A DNA stretch of 64,000 nucleotides from JAPPHA01 sp963662705 (lineage in GTDB: Bacteria > Pseudomonadota > Alphaproteobacteria > Rhodobacterales > Rhodobacteraceae): NCBI GenBank assembly GCA_963662705.2, contig OY759767.1, positions 3,348,001 through 3,412,000 on the forward strand, in the 5' to 3' direction. This document shows, one piece after another, positions 29,696 through 38,452 of the stretch. How positions within the stretch are numbered: position 1 is the first letter of the stretch; the number at the start of each line of letters is the position of its first letter. A program made the translations under genes and the position numbers. Under the pieces are notes generated by a model, which saw only the letters and a program-made list of their open reading frames with translations, had not been told where the DNA came from and searched no databases.

Positions 29696-31270
29696 TCATG
29701 CCCACTGCGGCTCATGTCCCGGAGGCCGATAGTTGACCGTTCCGCCGGCGGTGACCTTCATATCGGAAAGCGTGTGGTCGGCATGCCTCATGCGATGATC
29801 CAGCAGCTTCCTGGTCAGGCGCAGAACTTCGCCGGCATAATCCTGGTCGTCCGCGAGGTTCCGGAACTCGCCGTCGGCCGACTGCGTGTCAAACAGCAGC
29901 GGCGGCAGGCCGCCATTGAAATGCGCGAACCGGTAGCGGTCCTCCTGAATGACCGCATAATTGGCCTCGCGCAGGCCAAGCCCCAATTCCCGCTGCCAAT
30001 GGCTCGGGCATTCAGGATCGCCTAAGTCCATCTCGGCGTAGGCATAGTCCCGCCAGCCGGACGGGGCATTTCCCTCCAGCCACGGCAACAGCGATGCGCC
30101 GTTCATCGCGACCGGCACCTCGCCCGCGAGCCAGTCGAGAATCGTCGGTGACACATCCACGGATTCCGTAAAGGCATCGAACTGACTGCCATTGCAGGAC
30201 CGGCGCCGCGGGTCGCGGATTATCAGCGGTACGTGCGTTGCGGCATCGTAGACCGACCTCTTGCCCCACTGTCGGCGCTCCCCGAGCATCTCGCCATGAT
30301 CGGAAGTGAATATGATCAGCGTGTCGTCGTACTGCCCGGTGTCTTTCAGGAACCGGATCAGGCGGCCAACATGATGGTCGAGCTCACTGGCCAGTCCGAA
30401 GTAGACCGCGCGCATCTTCGCGACATCACGCGGATCTTCGTCGTCGAGTTGGCAATTGAAATCGCCGATAAAGCCGTTGATCGCGTCTTTCCCAAGTTCG
30501 GAAGCAATATACGGATGGACTGCCGCTTCCGCTTCCGGGGTCGGCATACGCGCCGGCGGCGGAATTTCATCCGCATGGTACATCCGGTTATAGGGTTCCG
30601 GGGCGATGAATGGCGGGTGCGGCCGGATGTAGCACACGTGCGCCAGCCACGCCTGGTCGGTCCGGACGGCAAGCTCCCTCAGGCATGCATCCGTCAGAAA
30701 CGCAGTGTCGCTGTCCTCGGCGCGGTAGAATGCGGGATCGTCCGGGCGCGGCCCGGTTGCCGGATCGAAATCCTGCGGTGCGTAGAAACGGCTGTATTCG
30801 GGCAGGTCATAACCCTTGGCTTTCAGATGCGCCCGCCACGCAAAGTTGTCGTTTTCCAGCTGCAGGGCCACGATTTCCTTGAAGCCCGGCATCGGGTTTT
30901 CGAAGCTCCTGACCGCCGGATCATTGGGGTGCAGGAATCGGGGATCGCCGCTGGTATCGGTATAACCGAACAGCAATGGCTCATAACCCGATTTCCGCGC
31001 TTCGAGCGCGAGGTTCGAAATGTCCCCGCGCAGCGGCGTGCCATTGCGCACGGACCGGTGATTCATCGCATAGAGGCCGGTCAGGAGACTGACCCGGGCC
31101 GGACCGCAGGGACAGGTGACCGTATAGTGCCTGCGGAATGTGACGGCATCCGCCATGAACTCCCGCAGATTCGGCAGCACCGCCCGTCCGTTAATGGCCA
31201 GTTGCAGGCAGTCCGCCCGAAGCTGGTCCACAACGATGAACAGGACATTTCCACTATTCTTGTCGGTCAA
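29696..31270 (-). CDS. Formylglycine-dependent hydrolase, phosphonate monoesterase/sulfatase family (hydrolase 1)
   Basis: About 524 residues. CGPARVSLLTG is the C-x-P-x-R motif whose cysteine becomes formylglycine. LFIVVDQLRAD gives the first metal ligands, TSDHGEML the second pair, and WGKRSVYD the catalytic lysine. VCYIRPHPPFIAPEPYNRMY and FTESVDVSPTILDWL match phosphonate monoester hydrolases, promiscuous enzymes cleaving phosphonate, phosphodiester and sulfate esters. No signal peptide is seen. I favour the TTG at 31270, with AAGGA upstream, aligned to the ATG of hydrolase 2; the frame is open to 31348. Convergent to the transporter operon. Confidence 0.85.
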   Translation of the reverse strand: MTDKNSGNVLFIVVDQLRADCLQLAINGRAVLPNLREFMADAVTFRRHYTVTCPCGPARVSLLTGLYAMNHRSVRNGTPLRGDISNLALEARKSGYEPLLFGYTDTSGDPRFLHPNDPAVRSFENPMPGFKEIVALQLENDNFAWRAHLKAKGYDLPEYSRFYAPQDFDPATGPRPDDPAFYRAEDSDTAFLTDACLRELAVRTDQAWLAHVCYIRPHPPFIAPEPYNRMYHADEIPPPARMPTPEAEAAVHPYIASELGKDAINGFIGDFNCQLDDEDPRDVAKMRAVYFGLASELDHHVGRLIRFLKDTGQYDDTLIIFTSDHGEMLGERRQWGKRSVYDAATHVPLIIRDPRRRSCNGSQFDAFTESVDVSPTILDWLAGEVPVAMNGASLLPWLEGNAPSGWRDYAYAEMDLGDPECPSHWQRELGLGLREANYAVIQEDRYRFAHFNGGLPPLLFDTQSADGEFRNLADDQDYAGEVLRLTRKLLDHRMRHADHTLSDMKVTAGGTVNYRPPGHEPQWA

Positions 31271-31586
31271 TGCTCTTTTCCTTGTGACTGGGAAATCGGT
31301 TGTTCGCAGGCGTCCGTCACTGTCAGGTTCAGCAAAAGAACCACGCAACGACGACCGTATGCAGGATTTTCAAGTTGTGAAAAGAGTTTTCTAGGGTACC
31401 AACACATTTCGTGTAAAATGCAATGGTAACTTCGTCCCTCGCTGACAGCCTGAAAGACCCACGGTGCGAGCTTGTTTGATTCTGGTCGCTGTCTTGGTCG
31501 GTTACTTCTCCCTCAACACACTGACCCCCGGAATTTGGTGGTTCTTTACTTGCACCGCCTGCGGCAATGCCGCATATTGAGGGGTG

Positions 31587-31920
31587 ATGCAGGTTTTCTC
31601 AACACGCAGCTACGAACGAGCGGTTCGTAAGCTGCTCGGTGAAGAGGCGCGCAAGGAAATGGGAGGATGCGATCGTGGCTGCCCCAGATGCGGCTCCCGT
31701 CATTCGAGGAACCGGCGGCATCCGCAAGCTGCGATGGGCCGGATCCGGTCGCGGCAAGCGGGGCGGCATCCGCACGGTTTATTTCTACCACGCCGGACCG
31801 GAGGCCGTTTACCTGCTGACGGCTTACGCGAAGGCGAACCGCGAAGACCTGACGCCGGCGGACACCAGGGCGCTGTCGCGGCTGGTCGCGGAGATCAAGA
31901 AGGAGGCAACGGGACAATGA
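31587..31920 (+). pseudogene. RelE/HigB-like toxin with a one-base frameshift
   Basis: The N-terminal frame MQVFSTRSYERAVRKLLGEE and the downstream frame EDAIVAAPDAAPVIRGTGG, then RKLRWAGSGRGKRGGIRTVY and YLLTAYAKANREDLTP together form a complete RelE-superfamily mRNase, but they are offset by one base at about 31645-31660. Downstream is an intact antitoxin gene overlapping the toxin stop (ATGA). Either the toxin is dead while the antitoxin persists, or translation shifts frame; the first is simpler. Confidence 0.72.
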
Positions 31921-32261
31921 CGAGGGAACGCTCCGAACTCGGTCGGGACATCGAAACGGCTCTGGGCGAGGTTCTCGGCCATGTTCGCGGGGAGACAGCC
32001 CTGCCTTGCCGGATCGTCGACGATCCGGCCGCCAGCCGAATTGTCTCCCTTCGCAAGCGATTGCGGCTGAGCCGGCAGAGGTTCGCCGACCGTTTCGGCC
32101 TCGACGTGCGGGCTCTTCAGGAGTGGGAACAGGGCCGGCGTGTTCCCGACAGGGCGGCGCGGGTGTTGCTCACCGTCATCGACCGGGATCCCGAGGCCGT
32201 TGTCAGGGCGCTCGGTGCGGATGGCGCAGAGGAACCGATAGATGGGCGTTCGGCGCTGTGA
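31917..32261 (+). CDS. HigA-like helix-turn-helix antitoxin
   Basis: 114 residues. The C-terminal half is a Cro/XRE helix-turn-helix: RLSRQRFADRFGLDVRALQE then WEQGRRVPDRAARVLLTVI. Such proteins neutralise RelE/HigB toxins and repress their own operon. The ATG overlaps the toxin's TGA. Its frame is intact although the toxin frame is broken, as often seen for orphaned antitoxins. Confidence 0.82.
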   Translation: MTRERSELGRDIETALGEVLGHVRGETALPCRIVDDPAASRIVSLRKRLRLSRQRFADRFGLDVRALQEWEQGRRVPDRAARVLLTVIDRDPEAVVRALGADGAEEPIDGRSAL

Positions 32262-32368
32262 ACGATGGATGCCAACATTTTGCACGTATCCCGAAGCTGC
32301 TTCACGTGTTCCTTTCGCCTGTTTCTGCTGTTCCATTGTCTTTCCGGGTTGGGGCGGGCATTACGGCG

Positions 32369-33720
32369 TTAGAATGCGACGCCCTTAACGTGCATTTCTA
32401 CACGAAGTTTATTGGTACCCTCATTGCCATCGCGCAAGGCGGCGACAACGGAGGGTGATGATTGAGGCGCGTGCCGTGCCGCATTTGACAACAGGTTGTT
32501 CAGCACTTTCACAATGCGCCGTTCGTCGGCCGACACCCTCGGAAGATCCGGCGGCAGGTCGATGCGCACTATCTGTCGGCGTCCGCCGCTCATGAACGTC
32601 GTCCTCGCTTGCTCCACTAGGGTTGCCACCTCCACTGCCTCGGGGTCGACGGAGAGTGTGCCCGCGTGGATGCGCCCAGCATCGAGCAGATCGTGGATGT
32701 GACCCTCAATGTGGTTGGCCCCCTGGTCGATTATTCGGATGAACTGACGTATCTCTGCCCGGTTGAATGTGGTGAGCAGAGATGTGGTCGAGCCCTTGAT
32801 GGAGGTGAGCGGCGCGCGCAACTCATGGCTAACCATGGTTAGGAATTCGAGCCGCATCCGCTCGAACTCCACGAGCGTCGCCAAATCCTGCATGCTCACC
32901 AATACCGCCTCGACGTTATCCGTGTCGGAATGGATCGGCGCCGTATTGACCAGCATCCGGATGCTGCCCCCTTCGAGCACGGAGAGTTCGACCTCAATAT
33001 CGCTAACCGTTTTCCCGGTCATCAAATCGTCGACGGTGACCTTACGGCCGTCGGAGAGCCGTGTCGTGATGTCCACCAACAGATCCATCGCGGAGCATCC
33101 TGGCCCACCCAGCACTTCGACGATTCGCCGGGCTTCCCGGTTGACGATAGCGGGCATGCGGGTCCCAGCATCGAATACAACCACGCCAACCGGCGAAGCT
33201 TCCACCAGCGCCTCGAGGCCAGCCCGCGCACGTCGCTCGTCGTTGCGCGCGCGCATTCACGAAAGCCGCTTCAGCCCGCGAGGCGAGCAGCACCAGCAGC
33301 TCTTCGTCTTCGTCTGTGAAAACCTCACCGCCCTTCTTGTCTCCGACAAAGAAGGTCCCAATATGCACGTCGCGATGACGCATCGGCGTGCACTGCAGGG
33401 TCTGGCACACACCCAATTCCGGCGAGAGACCGAGCGATTGGACATGACCGGGAAAGTCGTCCAATCTCAGCGGCCTTTGCTGCTTACGTAGATACTCGAA
33501 CTACATCGGCCCGTCGGGCAGGCAGCTTGTCAGTCGTTGCTCCTCATCGTTGGTCAGGCCCGAAGCGACAATGTCCTTAGGCTGTCCCGAAGCGTCGACA
33601 GTAATGATCATTCCGTAGCGGGCGCCGGTGAGTGCGCGGGCACTGTCGATGACCTCGCGCAGCACGGTGGTGACATCAAGATTTCCACCAATGCGGCGTA
33701 AGGCGTCGATCAGGTTTGGT
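32369..33720 (-). pseudogene. Broken GAF-PAS sensor histidine kinase
   Basis: Reading leftwards: a GAF domain (RRIGGNLDVTTVLREVIDSA, GARYGMIITVD), a TAG at 33501-33503 just after LPDGPM with GAF sequence continuing in frame (FEYLRKQQRPLRLDDFPGH), a frameshift at about 33256, a PAS-like segment (VEASPVGVVVFDAG), the H-box MVSHELRAPLTSIKG and the N-box NNLLSNAARHAP. The ATP-binding G-boxes are missing because the frame departs after VVAALRDG. Stop, shift and 3' loss make it inactive. The fragment from 33256 to 32369 is still open and could be mis-called as a gene. Confidence 0.82.
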
Positions 33721-33854
33721 GACGGATCTCGCCATGAATGACGAGGCTTCCTGCTTCGCGGGCCGCCGCCGGTGCGGTGCTCCGGTCTTAAGCAGGCCTC
33801 CACAGGCAGGCACGGGCATCCCGCCGTGCGCGCCACTTGGTTCTCGCAGCGCAA

Positions 33855-34073
33855 GGGGATGTATGCCAGAGCAGCAGCGTCACGTCAACGGGCAGGACGC
33901 CTTATATCCCCGCCCTGAAGGTCGGGGGTTTACGGCAGTTTCGATAAGCGTTTTTCGGCCTCTCGACCGCGCCCCCGTTCGTTACCTCTACTCATCTTCA
34001 TTGGGTTGATCCTGTTTTGCTCTGGCGGCGGAGTTCCGAACACCTTATATTAAGTGGAGTGAGCTTTTGCTTC
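33855..34073. other. Leader of SBP2 with an IS605-like hairpin
   Basis: A CCCCGCCCTGAAGGTCGGGG imperfect hairpin at 33908-33927 resembles the right-end hairpin found after tnpB in IS200/IS605 elements. No tnpA or tnpB reading frame remains next to it. The rest is presumably the SBP2 promoter region. Confidence 0.4.
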
Positions 34074-34136
34074 CACAAGCGAGAGGAGAAGAATCACAAG
34101 CGAGAGGAGAAGAATCACAAGCGAGAGGAGAAGAAT
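34074..34136 (+). repeat. Three perfect 21-base repeats carrying the ribosome-binding site
   Basis: Three exact, head-to-tail 21-base units end one base before the SBP2 ATG. Each contains GAGAGGAGAAGAATC, a strong Shine-Dalgarno core, so the mRNA has three identical binding sites at 21-base spacing. Only the last is at normal distance from the start. SBP1 and SBP3 have single sites. Confidence 0.95.
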
Positions 34137-34137
34137 C

Positions 34138-36183
34138 ATGTTCACTAGAATCTTTTTGTTTGGCGCCGCAGCGGTGTTTACGACCGGTGCTGCATTCGCA
34201 GACTGTCCTGCCGTCACTGTGGCTGACCCAATGGGAGTTCCGGCAGGGGCCATCCCACAGCAATATGAACTCGCTGAATTCGAAGAGCTTGCCAACTGCA
34301 AGTTGACATTCAGCGCCAACCCGGACATCGCTGCGCTCAATGCCCGGATTCGCGGCAATCCGGAATTGCCGCCCTTGGCGGAGCGGCTTCCGGAAGAGCC
34401 CCTGGTCTATGCGCCGTACCATTCGATCGGGAAATATGGCGGTACGCTCAGAGGGATGTCGAATGCGACAGAATCAGGGACGTCCGACTTACTGTCAACA
34501 CGCCACGCCACTCTGGTCCGATATCTCGACGATCTGCAGACCATCGTTCCGAACGTGGCCAAGAGCTGGGAGTGGAATGATGACTTCACCCAGGTGACGT
34601 TCGTCCTGCGCAAAGGCCACAAGTGGTCCGACGGAGCGCCGTTTTCCGCGGACGATGTCAAGTTCTGGTATGACAACCTGGCGCTCGATCCCAAGGTCAT
34701 CGCAAAGCCAAGGTCTGGGTGGCTGGTGGCCGGCGAGAGAATGACCGTGGATGTGATCGACCCGCAGACGGTGCGTTTCAATCTTCCGGCGCCGAAACCG
34801 GGACTGCTCGCCCTCTTCGCGTCTGAGGGATGGGGGCTGCCCTTCCGACCCAAGCACTTCCTCGGCCGGTACCACCCGGATCTCAATCCTGACGCCGACA
34901 AGCTGGCGCAGGACGCCGGATTTGAAGACGGTCTGGCTGTCATTGCCGCCTATTACGGCAGTACCGATTGGAACGATTCCCCGTCGCCGCTGCTCAACAG
35001 CCCGGATAGGGTGGCCAACCTGCCGGCAGACGTCGTGCCGACACTGGAATCGCATATCACCATTTCAGACAGGGCGACCGGCCGGCACTTCGTTGCCAAT
35101 CCGTATTTCCACATTGTCGATACGCAAGGCAACCAGTTGCCGTACATCAACGAGCAGGACGAGGTTTACATCAACGACACCGAAGTCCGGGTCCTGAAAC
35201 TGATCAACGCGGAAGTGGACTACAAATCCCAGTCCCTGGAACTGCCGACAGCGCCGCTGCTGCTCGAAAACCAGGAAAAAGGCGATTACACGATCCACTT
35301 GAAGCCGGGAATCGGCGCTCCCAGTTTCTCGTTCAACGTGACGTCGGATAATCTTGAAAAGCGGAAGGTGTTTGGCGACTTCAGGTTCCGCCAGGCAATG
35401 TCGGTGGCGATCAACCGTGATCAGATCAATGAAGTCGCTTTCTTCGGTCTGGGAACTCCACGGCAGCATATCGGGTTTTCGCCCAAGCCGGACTTCATCG
35501 ATGACAAGTGGCTGACCTACTTCACACAGTACGATCCGGACATGGCGAACTCGCTGCTTGACGAGATCGGCATGGTCGACACCGGCGGTGACGGTTTCCG
35601 GGAATTGCCGAACGGTGAGAAAATCACGCTGAATATTCAGTTTGCGAATCAGGGCATCCCCTTACAGGTCGTCGAACTGGTCGCCAACGACTGGGCCGAA
35701 GTCGGGGTGCAGACGACCGTCAAGGAAGTCACGCCGGACGAGTACCGGTCGGCACAGTCGGCGAACCTGCTGGATGTCGGGGCGTGGGGCCGAGGGGTGC
35801 CGCTGGCGCTCACTTTGGGCAACAACCAAGAGTGGGTGCCGCCGTTCTCTTCCTATTTCGGCCACCGGCAAGGCATGCTCTGGGGCGAGTGGGTGCAATC
35901 TGACGGCGGCGCCGGCGCTGAGCCGCCCGATTATGCCAAGCAGCTGATGGATGACATAGGCGCCTTCCAGTCCGCGCCGATTGGCTCCGACGAGTTCAAG
36001 GCGTTGGGTCAGCGGATGGTCAAGAACATGACCGAGAATCTGCTGTTCATTGGCACCGTGATTGGGCCGCTGCCGATCTACCATCGAAACGCGCTCAAGA
36101 ATTTCGTGGAATTCCAGACTCAAGGCCACGCCTACTACCGGACTTACCCGTATCGCGCGACGCAGTGGTACTTTGACGAGTGA
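34138..36183 (+). CDS. ABC transporter substrate-binding protein family 5 (SBP2)
   Basis: 681 residues with signal peptide MFTRIFLFGAAAVFTTGAAF ending before ADCP. Body motifs SWEWNDDFTQVTFVLRKGHK, WSDGAPFSADDVKFWYDNL and FGDFRFRQAMSVAINRD are those of SBP_bac_5. It is the only binding protein here that stands intact at the head of a full permease-ATPase operon. Its last 200 residues recur in the truncated copy at 23683. Translation is likely boosted by the triplicated ribosome-binding site. Solute unknown; peptide-like or ester-bearing compounds are plausible given the neighbouring hydrolases. Confidence 0.92.
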   Translation: MFTRIFLFGAAAVFTTGAAFADCPAVTVADPMGVPAGAIPQQYELAEFEELANCKLTFSANPDIAALNARIRGNPELPPLAERLPEEPLVYAPYHSIGKYGGTLRGMSNATESGTSDLLSTRHATLVRYLDDLQTIVPNVAKSWEWNDDFTQVTFVLRKGHKWSDGAPFSADDVKFWYDNLALDPKVIAKPRSGWLVAGERMTVDVIDPQTVRFNLPAPKPGLLALFASEGWGLPFRPKHFLGRYHPDLNPDADKLAQDAGFEDGLAVIAAYYGSTDWNDSPSPLLNSPDRVANLPADVVPTLESHITISDRATGRHFVANPYFHIVDTQGNQLPYINEQDEVYINDTEVRVLKLINAEVDYKSQSLELPTAPLLLENQEKGDYTIHLKPGIGAPSFSFNVTSDNLEKRKVFGDFRFRQAMSVAINRDQINEVAFFGLGTPRQHIGFSPKPDFIDDKWLTYFTQYDPDMANSLLDEIGMVDTGGDGFRELPNGEKITLNIQFANQGIPLQVVELVANDWAEVGVQTTVKEVTPDEYRSAQSANLLDVGAWGRGVPLALTLGNNQEWVPPFSSYFGHRQGMLWGEWVQSDGGAGAEPPDYAKQLMDDIGAFQSAPIGSDEFKALGQRMVKNMTENLLFIGTVIGPLPIYHRNALKNFVEFQTQGHAYYRTYPYRATQWYFDE

Positions 36184-36201
36184 TCGATTGACGCTATAAG
36201 T

Positions 36202-36228
36202 GAGGCGGGCGAGATGTTCGCCCGCCTC
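36202..36228 (+). promoter_or_regulatory. Intra-operon hairpin between SBP2 and permease (copy 2)
   Basis: Same 11-bp stem and 5-base loop as at 24319-24345, starting about 18 bases after the SBP2 stop. Conservation between copies supports a role in differential expression of the binding protein. Confidence 0.65.
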
Positions 36229-36281
36229 TGTCGTGGAAAGGGGGTCGGTCGCCTCAGGGCGATCTGACTTTGAGGAGCCGC

Positions 36282-37283
36282 ATGAAGTTTGCCAGATTCG
36301 CTTTCGTCCGCGCAGTCCTGGCAATCTTCACCCTGTTTATTGTTTCACTGTTCGTGTTCAGCCTTATGGAGCTCGTTCCCGGCGACTGCGCGGAACGGTA
36401 CCTTGCGTACAAGAACACTCAGGGCGCTCCGGTCACGATCGCCGACATTGAATCCGAGCGGATCCGGCTGGGACTGGACAAGCCGTTCATCGTCCGCTGG
36501 TCGACCTGGATCGGCAACGCATTCAGAGGCGAATTCGGCGAGAGCTGCATCCTGCGGGTCAACATCAACAGCCTGCTCGGCGACAAGTTCCTGATTTCAC
36601 TCGGGATCTGCACGGCGTCGCTGGTGCTGTCCTACCTGATCGCGGTGCCGGTGGGCATCCTGTCGGTGACCGCCAACAGCGCGCTGCTCAACAATTCATT
36701 GCGCTTCATCAGCTATCTCGGGCTGGCGCTGCCCAACTTCCTGCTGGCGCTGGTGATCATGCTGTTCTCCACGGTGTATTTCGGCGACAGCATGACCGGC
36801 CTCTTCTCAGCTGAATACCGTGACGCCGAATGGTCAACCGGCCGGGTGCTCGATTTTCTGAACCATGTCTGGCTGCCGATCATTATCCTTGGCTGGTCGG
36901 CCACCGCCTTCGCCATCCAGACGGTGCGGGCGCTGATGGCGGACGAGATCAGCAAGCTGTACGTGACCGCGGCGGCTGCCCGCGGCGTGGCCGGCCGCCG
37001 CCTGATCCTGCGGTATCCGGCGCGGCACGCGCTGGGCCCGATCATCAACTCGATCGGATTTGACCTCAACCGGATGTTCAGCGAGCTGCCGATCGTCGCC
37101 TTGATCTTGACGCTGACGGAATCGGGAATGCTCCTGATCGACGCGCTGGCCAAATCGAACGACCAGCAATTGGCAGGCGCCATCATCTTTCTGCTCACCG
37201 CCAGCATCATCGGCCTGAACTTCATCACGGACGTGCTGCTCGCGCTGATCGACCCGCGCATCCGGCGCAGTATTTTGAGGTAA
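36282..37283 (+). CDS. ABC transporter permease 1, DppB/YejB type (copy 2)
   Basis: 333 residues starting at the ATG at 36282 (MKFARFAFVRAVLA) preceded by GAGGAG. Same topology and EAA loop as copy 1. Differences from copy 1 are concentrated at residues 1-75 (for example AYKNTQGAPVTIADI against AFKTTLGATITFADI), with scattered ones later such as LSYLIAV for LAYLIAV. Probably the functional partner of SBP2. Confidence 0.93.
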   Translation: MKFARFAFVRAVLAIFTLFIVSLFVFSLMELVPGDCAERYLAYKNTQGAPVTIADIESERIRLGLDKPFIVRWSTWIGNAFRGEFGESCILRVNINSLLGDKFLISLGICTASLVLSYLIAVPVGILSVTANSALLNNSLRFISYLGLALPNFLLALVIMLFSTVYFGDSMTGLFSAEYRDAEWSTGRVLDFLNHVWLPIIILGWSATAFAIQTVRALMADEISKLYVTAAAARGVAGRRLILRYPARHALGPIINSIGFDLNRMFSELPIVALILTLTESGMLLIDALAKSNDQQLAGAIIFLLTASIIGLNFITDVLLALIDPRIRRSILR

Positions 37284-37288
37284 ACGCA

Positions 37289-38452
37289 ATGGCGGACATC
37301 GCGGAGGTCAAGCCGGACGTTGGACCCGAGGTCGACCAGAAACTCAAGGAAGCGTATTTCACCGCCTCCCAAAGCCAGCTGGTCTGGGCCCGGTTCCGCC
37401 GCATCAGGTCGGCCATGGTGGCGGCGTACATCCTGATCTTCCTGATCATCTGCGGGCTGTTTGCGCCTTTTCTCTCGCCCTACGATCCGACCATTGCCGG
37501 CCGGAACAAGGAATACCTGAACGGGGCGCCGCAGATCCCGAAATTCTGCGACGAAAACGGCTGTTCATGGCGCCCCTTCATCTACACCTATGAGCGAACG
37601 CGGTCGATCAAGACCAATTTCCGCTGGGTCACCGAGGAGAACCGGGACAAGCGGCGCTACGTGACGCTGCTGCCGAAGGGATCCGAATACAGGCTGCTCC
37701 GGATTCCATTCCTTTCCTTCGACCGGCATCTGTTCGGCGTGGATCAGGGGATGATTCACGTTTTCGGAACCGATGCCGCCGGCAAGGATATATTTTCCCG
37801 CACCCTGCACGCCATCAACACGACGCTTGCGGTCGGCACGATCGGAGTGCTGATCTCCTTTGTGCTGGCGCTGATCATTGGCGGCATCTCGGGCTATTTT
37901 GGCGGGTTCATCGACTCGCTGCTGCAGATGCTGACGGACGCCGTCAAAGTCGTGCCGTCAATTCCCATGATCATGGCCCTGGCGGCGTTCGCCCCGGACG
38001 AATGGAGCGCCGAGACGCGGTTCTTTTTCATCGCGGTCATACTTGGCTTCGTCGGCTGGACGACGTTGGCGCGCCGTGTCCGGACCCATCTGCTGGCGGA
38101 GCGCAACCAGGAATATGTGCTGGCGGCGCAGCTGTGCGGAGCATCCTCCGGCCACGTCATCCGCCGTCACCTTCTGCCGAGCTTCACCAGCTACATCATT
38201 GTCGACCTGGTGATCTCGTTTCCGTACATGGTGCTGGGGGAAACGGCGCTGAGCTTTATCGGCCTGGGCCTCAAGGATCCCGTCAATTCGCTCGGTGTCA
38301 TGCTGCAGAACGTCACCAACGCCGACGTGCTGCTGAATTATCAGTGGTATTTCATTCCGGTCCTGTTCTTCATCACCCTGGTGCTGGCATTCGTTTTTGT
38401 CGGCGACGGGCTGCGCGACGCCGCCGACCCCTACGCGGAAATCCAGAAATAA
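37289..38452 (+). CDS. ABC transporter permease 2, DppC/YejE type (copy 2)
   Basis: 387 residues. Differs from copy 1 only in the N-terminal tail (AEVKPDVGPEVDQ against AEVRPDAGPEVDQ) as far as I can see. Contains the cytoplasmic tail, first helix, periplasmic insertion with CDENGC, and the BPD_transp_1 core. The stop overlaps ATPase 1. Confidence 0.93.
   Translation: MADIAEVKPDVGPEVDQKLKEAYFTASQSQLVWARFRRIRSAMVAAYILIFLIICGLFAPFLSPYDPTIAGRNKEYLNGAPQIPKFCDENGCSWRPFIYTYERTRSIKTNFRWVTEENRDKRRYVTLLPKGSEYRLLRIPFLSFDRHLFGVDQGMIHVFGTDAAGKDIFSRTLHAINTTLAVGTIGVLISFVLALIIGGISGYFGGFIDSLLQMLTDAVKVVPSIPMIMALAAFAPDEWSAETRFFFIAVILGFVGWTTLARRVRTHLLAERNQEYVLAAQLCGASSGHVIRRHLLPSFTSYIIVDLVISFPYMVLGETALSFIGLGLKDPVNSLGVMLQNVTNADVLLNYQWYFIPVLFFITLVLAFVFVGDGLRDAADPYAEIQK

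Noticed and set aside
32006..32458. 150-codon plus-strand frame overlapping the antitoxin
   Set aside because: A shadow of the helix-turn-helix gene and of the kinase remnant, without its own signature.
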